Notes under the pieces: model-generated
Databases searched by the model: none
What the model was told of the DNA's origin: nothing
The model's input: the letters and a program-made list of their open reading frames with translations, nothing else
Position numbers and translations under genes: made by a program
NCBI GenBank assembly: GCA_964610505.1
Contig: CAZSXU010000027.1
Span: 1-52,931, forward strand
Length of the DNA: 52,931 nucleotides
Direction: 5' to 3'
From: CAZSXU01 sp964610505
GTDB lineage: Bacteria; Arandabacterota; Arandabacteria; JAGLYR01
Shown: positions 48,692-52,931 of the stretch, piece after piece
Numbering within the stretch: position 1 is the stretch's first letter
Layout of the letters: each line of letters opens with the position of its first letter

Positions 48692-49815
48692 GTGCGTCGC
48701 GGCCTCCGCTCCGGTGTGGTGGAATCTCTCATGGCGAGACCCAGCGCACCGGCCATGAGGGGCCAGCTGACCCCCGCGCCGGTTTCCCCGGCGTCCGGGT
48801 CGGAATCCGAAGACTCGGGTCCGACGATCTGAACCCCAAGTCCCAGGCGTTCGCTCAAGAATGCGTCCAGGTTCTTCAGCCGAGCCCCGCCGCCTGTGAG
48901 GATCAGTCGGTCGAGGATCTCGCCCTGGCTCTCGGACGCGTAGAAGGCGATGGATTTCTCGATCTCGTCCGCCAGGTGCGCGAGCGCCGGCAGGAACAGG
49001 TCGTCCAGGATCTCGGCCACCAGGGTCGCTCCCTCTTCGGTCCCGCCGGTTCGGCAGGCCTGCGCCGCGAGACTGAGCCCCCGCTCTCCTTTCAGTTGTT
49101 CGGCCCGGTTCCAGTCCAGGTCGAGCTCTTTACGGATTTTTTCGGTGAGGCCCTTCGAACCGGTCCGCACGGAACGGCTGAGAAAGAGACCGTTTCTGTC
49201 CAGAATGATGATGGTGCTGGTCGTGTGGCCCAGGTCCAGAATCCCGAAGGGGGCGTCCTCGGGCTGGACCCCGAGATACCGGATCGCCCGGGCCAGGGCC
49301 CAGGGAACGAGCTCGATGACCTCAGGGACCATTCCCGCCCGCTCGAGGAACTCGAGCCGCCGATCCACCGCGCTACGACTGGCCGCGGCAAGGAGGACTC
49401 TCTCCGTCTTCTCTCCACCGTTGAACGACGCGCCCAGGGAGAAGAAGTCCAGGATCGTATCTTCGGTTCCGAAGGGCAGCACCTGCTCCGCCGCCGGCAT
49501 CACCCGGGACGGCAGTGTCGAGGGATCTCCCACGGGCACGCCGAGGATGCGGATCTCGGCATTCTTTGCGGGCAGTGCGCTGGCCGCGCGCCAGGGTCGT
49601 GGGATGCCCCGATCCTTGAGGAGTTCCCGGATTCGGGCGGGCGTCTCTTCTACGGAATCCGTCTTGGCGGCCGGAACCACGCCGGTGGTTGTCACCTTCC
49701 AGATCGGGCCGTCGAATTCGATTCGAGCCAGCTTGACGGCCGACGTCCCGACGTCGACGCCGATGAGTGGGACCGCCTGTTTCCGACGCAGGAATGTTGA
49801 GAGTCCGGGTTTCAA
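48688..49815 (-). CDS. pilM: PilM-like actin-fold pilus assembly ATPase
   Basis: 375 residues from TTG at 49815, which has AGGGGG 6 bases upstream; the TTG at 49839 would overlap the preceding gene. Actin-like fold: phosphate-1 loop IGVDVGTSAVKLARIEF, phosphate-2 FGILDLGHTTSTIIIL and adenosine motif LILTGGGARLKNLDAFL. Cytosolic; binds PilN's N-terminus and ATP and links the motor to the alignment complex. A Ser/Asp-rich segment (VGPESSDSDPDAGETG) near the C-terminus is unusual for the family. Confidence 0.92.
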   Translation of the reverse strand: MKPGLSTFLRRKQAVPLIGVDVGTSAVKLARIEFDGPIWKVTTTGVVPAAKTDSVEETPARIRELLKDRGIPRPWRAASALPAKNAEIRILGVPVGDPSTLPSRVMPAAEQVLPFGTEDTILDFFSLGASFNGGEKTERVLLAAASRSAVDRRLEFLERAGMVPEVIELVPWALARAIRYLGVQPEDAPFGILDLGHTTSTIIILDRNGLFLSRSVRTGSKGLTEKIRKELDLDWNRAEQLKGERGLSLAAQACRTGGTEEGATLVAEILDDLFLPALAHLADEIEKSIAFYASESQGEILDRLILTGGGARLKNLDAFLSERLGLGVQIVGPESSDSDPDAGETGAGVSWPLMAGALGLAMRDSTTPERRPRRT

Positions 49816-49825
49816 GAGTTTCCCC

Positions 49826-50866
49826 CTAGAGCGATTCAAACATGCTGAGATCCGTGAGAATCCGCCAGGTGGCCGGTATCGGCGCCCACGAGTACATCCC
49901 CAAACCCGCCTCCTGCGTGATTCCCGGCGGCGGCGAAAGGCGGGCGCCGGAATCCCAGAGAATCGTTGGATTGTCCGAATGCTCTTTGATGTCGAACTTG
50001 TGGCTCGCGATGCAGCCTCCGATGACGAAGATTTCGTTGTACTTCTCGATTATCATGTCGTGACCGCAGATGGCCCACCCCCGAACGGAGATGTCGCAGT
50101 GCTCGCCGCTCTTCCCGAGGAACAGGTCACTGCCGGCGACGAGGGCCGGCATTCCCGGAGCGCCGGCGAAATGAGCGTGACCCCAATCGGACTCGATCTT
50201 GAGATTGTCCTTGGTCACGACCGTTCCCTCGACCCAGTTTGCCTCGCCCTTAAGAGTCAGACTGCCGTCCACGTAGATCACGCCCTCGAAGTAGAGATCT
50301 CCGTCGAACGTCGTGCTGCTGCCGATGTACCAGTCCGCCAGGGCGGCCCAGGCGGGCAGGTCGATCACAATGCTGGGAAGGGAGGGGAGGCCGGTGCCCA
50401 CGGCACCCTCGATCCTGGTCGAAGAGCACCCGTCGTTGAAATCCGGCGTCAGGACGGCATAGTTGAAGGCCTGGGGAAAGACAGAGACCTGCGTGGACAC
50501 CCCACTTGCGAAAGCCGCACCTCTGCCGCAGCCGAGAATCTCGTACCGGCCGTTCCCGAGCGGTGTGATCATAGCGTCGTACCTGTTGCCGTCCAGGTCC
50601 TGAGCCACCAGGGGTGACCGGTTTTCCGGGTCCCAGGAGAGCTGCCAGAGCGCGTGCTCGACGCCGGCCTCGGCGAGGTAGAGGGCCTGCCTGTTCTCCC
50701 GGTAGTTCCTGGCGATTTGCGACTCGGTGGCGGAGACGATCGAAAGCGTCGTCGCGATTCCCGCCACGAGCAACGCTACGATGAGCGTCATTACGAAGGC
50801 GAACCCGCGGTCCGACCTGCCCTCACGCGCACGTGAAATCCGGGTGTACGTCAAGCCGTTCGACAA
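49826..50866 (-). CDS. PilX-like pilus assembly protein
   Basis: 346 residues, TTG start with AAGGA 8 bases upstream. The N-terminal PilX-type segment is GFAFVMTLIVALLVAGIATT followed by ESQIARNYRENRQALYLAEAGVEHAL, typical of PilX/GspK-like minor pilins which lack the classical prepilin cleavage site. The large C-terminal domain is beta-rich (FDGDLYFEGVIYVDGSLTLKGEANWVEGTVVTKDNL in part), like right-handed repeats of pilus-tip proteins in Gram-negative soil bacteria. It lies between PilW-like and pilM genes. Confidence 0.75.
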   Translation of the reverse strand: MSNGLTYTRISRAREGRSDRGFAFVMTLIVALLVAGIATTLSIVSATESQIARNYRENRQALYLAEAGVEHALWQLSWDPENRSPLVAQDLDGNRYDAMITPLGNGRYEILGCGRGAAFASGVSTQVSVFPQAFNYAVLTPDFNDGCSSTRIEGAVGTGLPSLPSIVIDLPAWAALADWYIGSSTTFDGDLYFEGVIYVDGSLTLKGEANWVEGTVVTKDNLKIESDWGHAHFAGAPGMPALVAGSDLFLGKSGEHCDISVRGWAICGHDMIIEKYNEIFVIGGCIASHKFDIKEHSDNPTILWDSGARLSPPPGITQEAGLGMYSWAPIPATWRILTDLSMFESL

Positions 50867-50891
50867 TGCTCACGTCCTTCTCTTTCCGCCT

Positions 50892-51782
50892 CTAGCTTCC
50901 GCTCCACTGCCAGGCGGGCCGCTTCTCGCAGTTCTTCGCGACCGCAGAGGTCTCGAACTCGACAATCTCTCCGGTGCCCGTCATCAACATGAGATGAAGC
51001 CGGATCAGCGTGTTCCCGTTTGTAAGGGCGACGCGCCTGACCGTGAAACCCTGATTTCGATTCCCGGTGTTCTCGTAGTAGAGATTCGTTGCCAGAGTCG
51101 TCGTCCCTTCGAGAGGGTGAACCTCCACAAGGCTCGGCGGGAGCTGGCTGGTCTCGACGTAGTAGGCGATCGGCCAGATGGGATCCTCGTCGACGTACCC
51201 GTCCTCGTCGTCGTCGGAGAATGAGCCCTCGTCCACCCAGCCGTCCGCGTCGTCGTCGATCCACACTACGCCGGGCGCCCCGTCCCCGTTCATGTCGTAG
51301 CCCCAGTCCTCGTCGATCCGTCCGTCTCCGTCGTTATCCCGGCCGTCCAGGGGATCTTCGTCATAGACTCCGTCTTCGTCGTCGTCCCACGGGGATCCCT
51401 CGTCGACGCTCCCGTCGTCGTCGTCATCGACACCCGGCAGCCCCGCCCCGACCCCGTCCTCATACACGTCGTACGAGTCCTCGTCGATCCGGCCGTCCCC
51501 GTCGTCGTCCCCGCCGTTGGCCACAGAGAGGATATGGGCGACGGAGGTGTCCAGTGCCGCGACTTCGAACGGCAGGAGAACGCGGGTCGTGGCTTGAATC
51601 GTCTGGACCATGCGGTCCAGCGCCACCCGGCCGGCCTCGTTGACCTCGTTGCGGTTCTCGGCAAAGGAGGAAGAGCGGAGCGTCGCGTGGGTGATCGAGA
51701 ACAAGACCAGGCCCATGATGCCGAGGACCGTCACGGCCGTCAGGAGTTCGACCAGCGTGAGTCCGGTTTCGCTTCGGGTCAT
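50892..51782 (-). CDS. PilW-like prepilin with calcium-loop insert
   Basis: 296 residues. Prepilin signal TRSETG|LTLVELLTAVTVLGIMGLV, cleaved after Gly7, with Glu+5. After the helical pilin spine, residues 91-200 (DNA 51183-51512) form an acidic insert with six DxDxDGxxDE loops plus one partial (for example DDDGDGRIDED, DDDDDGSVDEG, DNDGDGRIDED), like thrombospondin type 3 or dockerin-type Ca2+ loops. The pilin beta domain resumes at PIAYYVETSQLPPSLVEV. Calcium-dependent folding or adhesion of the pilus tip is inferred. No insert is seen in the neighbouring minor pilins. Confidence 0.83.
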   Translation of the reverse strand: MTRSETGLTLVELLTAVTVLGIMGLVLFSITHATLRSSSFAENRNEVNEAGRVALDRMVQTIQATTRVLLPFEVAALDTSVAHILSVANGGDDDGDGRIDEDSYDVYEDGVGAGLPGVDDDDDGSVDEGSPWDDDEDGVYDEDPLDGRDNDGDGRIDEDWGYDMNGDGAPGVVWIDDDADGWVDEGSFSDDDEDGYVDEDPIWPIAYYVETSQLPPSLVEVHPLEGTTTLATNLYYENTGNRNQGFTVRRVALTNGNTLIRLHLMLMTGTGEIVEFETSAVAKNCEKRPAWQWSGS

Positions 51783-51824
51783 CGGAATTCCTCCCGGCCG
51801 TCGGGCGGCCGAGCGCGTCGCCCA

Positions 51825-52208
51825 TCATGGTTCGGAGGCGTTGGTCCTGTACGTGTTGAGAGTCACGGTTCCGACCGTGACCGAGATCTTCTTCATGTTC
51901 GCATCGAAGACCCCGCCGGGATTCGGCGTGACGTTGACCTCGATGTGCACGGAATCGGGGAGGGCGACCCAGCGCGAGAGCGAGGTGCCGGCCGTCAGAT
52001 CATCGTAGTCAAGGGCACGAATCTCCTCCATTCTCCCCTGGGCCAGGTAGAGCGATCGAGTCGCCTCCTCACGAATCGCCAATCCCTGGAGGTCTCCGCT
52101 CAGGAAGAAGGCCGCAGGCGCGACGGCGGCGCCCAGGATCACGACCCCCATCAGGACTTCGACGAGGGTCAGCCCCCCCTGTTCCTTACCGATCCTTATT
52201 CGTCCCAT
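51825..52208 (-). CDS. PilV-like prepilin
   Basis: 127 residues. Prepilin signal MGRIRIGKEQGG|LTLVEVLMGVVILGAAVAP with Glu+5. The short C-terminal part (REEATRSLYLAQGRMEEIRALDYDDL) matches PilV/GspI minor pilins. It forms part of the tip-initiating complex with the FimT-, PilW- and PilX-like proteins encoded around it. Confidence 0.83.
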   Translation of the reverse strand: MGRIRIGKEQGGLTLVEVLMGVVILGAAVAPAAFFLSGDLQGLAIREEATRSLYLAQGRMEEIRALDYDDLTAGTSLSRWVALPDSVHIEVNVTPNPGGVFDANMKKISVTVGTVTLNTYRTNASEP

Positions 52209-52213
52209 AGGCG

Positions 52214-52717
52214 CTACTCAATCGTGACCTTGCCGCCCGGCCCGGTCACGCGAAGCGTCCTCGTGAAATCTCCCCCGGTGATAACAGCGGTGCCGCCCCC
52301 GGAGGCATTGCCAAGACGGTCAAACCAGAGTTTCTGGGTTCCCGAGAAATCGGCGCTCACCAGATCGACGTGCGAAAACTTGCCGCCACTCAACTGCAGG
52401 ATGCAATCGTGTCCCTTCCGCATGGGGTCGGGAGCCGCGGTGAATTTGACGGCGTTCCACACGGAAATGGAATCGGCGGCGATGTCGAACAAGACGAAAT
52501 GAGGGGTGCCCGTGACGGCCAGAGAACGTGCGTAGCGAACGTACGTCCGCAGCTCGGCCGCCGCGCGGTCCGTCTCATATTCGAGTAATGTCTGTTGAAA
52601 CGCGGGGGCGGCCAGAAGCGCCAGAATTCCCACCAGAAAGACGACGACGACCATCTCAATGAGCGAGAATGCGTTTTCGCCGCGCGTTCCCGCAGATTGA
52701 TGAGGGCCGATTATCAC
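52214..52717 (-). CDS. GspH/FimT-like prepilin
   Basis: 167 residues from GTG at 52717; the frame stays open to a GTG at 52813, and neither has a strong ribosome site, so the start is uncertain. Prepilin segment RGENA|FSLIEMVVVVFLVGILALLAAPAF with Ala rather than Gly at -1, a rarer but known variant. The C-terminal GspH domain follows (AAAELRTYVRYARSLAVTGTPHFVLFDI). First minor pilin of the operon within this window; upstream genes, if any, lie beyond the repeat. Confidence 0.8.
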   Translation of the reverse strand: MIIGPHQSAGTRGENAFSLIEMVVVVFLVGILALLAAPAFQQTLLEYETDRAAAELRTYVRYARSLAVTGTPHFVLFDIAADSISVWNAVKFTAAPDPMRKGHDCILQLSGGKFSHVDLVSADFSGTQKLWFDRLGNASGGGTAVITGGDFTRTLRVTGPGGKVTIE

Positions 52718-52830
52718 CTTCGGTCTCGCTCTCGAAGCGTTGGGCCGCCGCCGGATTCCGGGTGAACGGCGGGTGTCCACTGCGGCCGAGCGCCCGCGCG
52801 GTTCAATCTGCACGTGCCCCGACGGCGGGC

Positions 52831-52931
52831 GCCGCCTAGAAGTGCTCGTAGTGGGTCATACGCGTAGAGGCCGCCTACAAGTCCTCACAGTGAGTCATGC
52901 CGCTAATGGCCGCCTAAAAGTCCTCGTAGTG
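52831..52931. repeat. 39-bp tandem repeat at window end
   Basis: Units 52831-52869, 52870-52908 and a third cut off at the window edge. Each begins GCCGCCTA and contains AAGT-CTC followed by AGTG-GTCAT. Non-coding, upstream of the pilin operon. More copies may follow outside the window. Confidence 0.8.

Noticed and set aside
1..52931. tRNA, rRNA, integrase or att sites
   Set aside because: I looked for TTCGA/TTCAA arms with cloverleaf context, rRNA-like blocks and recombinase motifs and found none convincing.

Overview
This is a GC-rich, densely coded bacterial chromosome segment with no rRNA, tRNA, CRISPR array, phage or intact transposon that I could find. Three things point to a diderm, probably of a little-studied phylum in the FCB neighbourhood (Eisenbacteria/Latescibacteria/Krumholzibacteria-like): a secreted protein with a FlgD-type Ig-like C-terminal tail (206-1420), a beta-barrel-like protein plus a PilQ secretin, and many exported lipoprotein-like, Tat and TPR proteins. 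The phylum assignment is inference from gene style only. Starts were chosen by Shine-Dalgarno position; GTG and TTG starts are common.

Layout. 1-6.3 kb: secreted metallo-beta-lactamase-fold protein, an AsmA-like protein and hflKC, separated by two copies of a structured intergenic element. 6.5-11.3 kb: M24 peptidase, two tandem Na+/solute symporters and a small membrane protein. 11.6-17.4 kb: GT-C glycosyltransferase fused to TPRs, a PAS/HD-GYP protein, a SlyD-like FKBP and a saccharopine-dehydrogenase-family enzyme. 17.7-22.0 kb: DUF362 Tat protein and two paralogous TPR proteins. 22.3-27.6 kb: Smr protein, then a nickel regulon (nikR, a beta-barrel-like protein, nikK/L/M/Q/O) whose last cistron is a truncated HEFGHA metalloprotease remnant. 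27.7-31.1 kb: sdhCDAB. 31.3-36 kb: AI-2E family permease, unknown membrane protein, CPBP protease and a Tat-signal PflX-like radical SAM protein.

36-42.8 kb is the most unusual part. Two overlapping genes encode polytopic proteins with an exosortase-like membrane region followed by two extracytoplasmic amidotransferase-like domains each. Next to them, behind its own terminator and promoter, lies a secreted protein of three ~116-residue repeats built from a TC-x4 hexapeptide, with about 56 cysteines. Its cysteine period matches that of the Tenebrio antifreeze beta-helix, but the face is Thr-Cys-Asp.

43-52.8 kb is a type IV pilus operon on the minus strand: FimT/GspH, PilV-, PilW- and PilX-like minor pilins, then pilM-N-O-P-Q, a response regulator and a soluble GAF histidine kinase. 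The PilW-like pilin carries an insert of calcium-type DxDxDG loops. The window ends in a 39-bp tandem repeat.

Many intergenic gaps are filled with dispersed repeats: the structured element, REP-like palindromes and short-period degenerate tandem repeats. These explain several spurious ORFs and N-terminal extensions.
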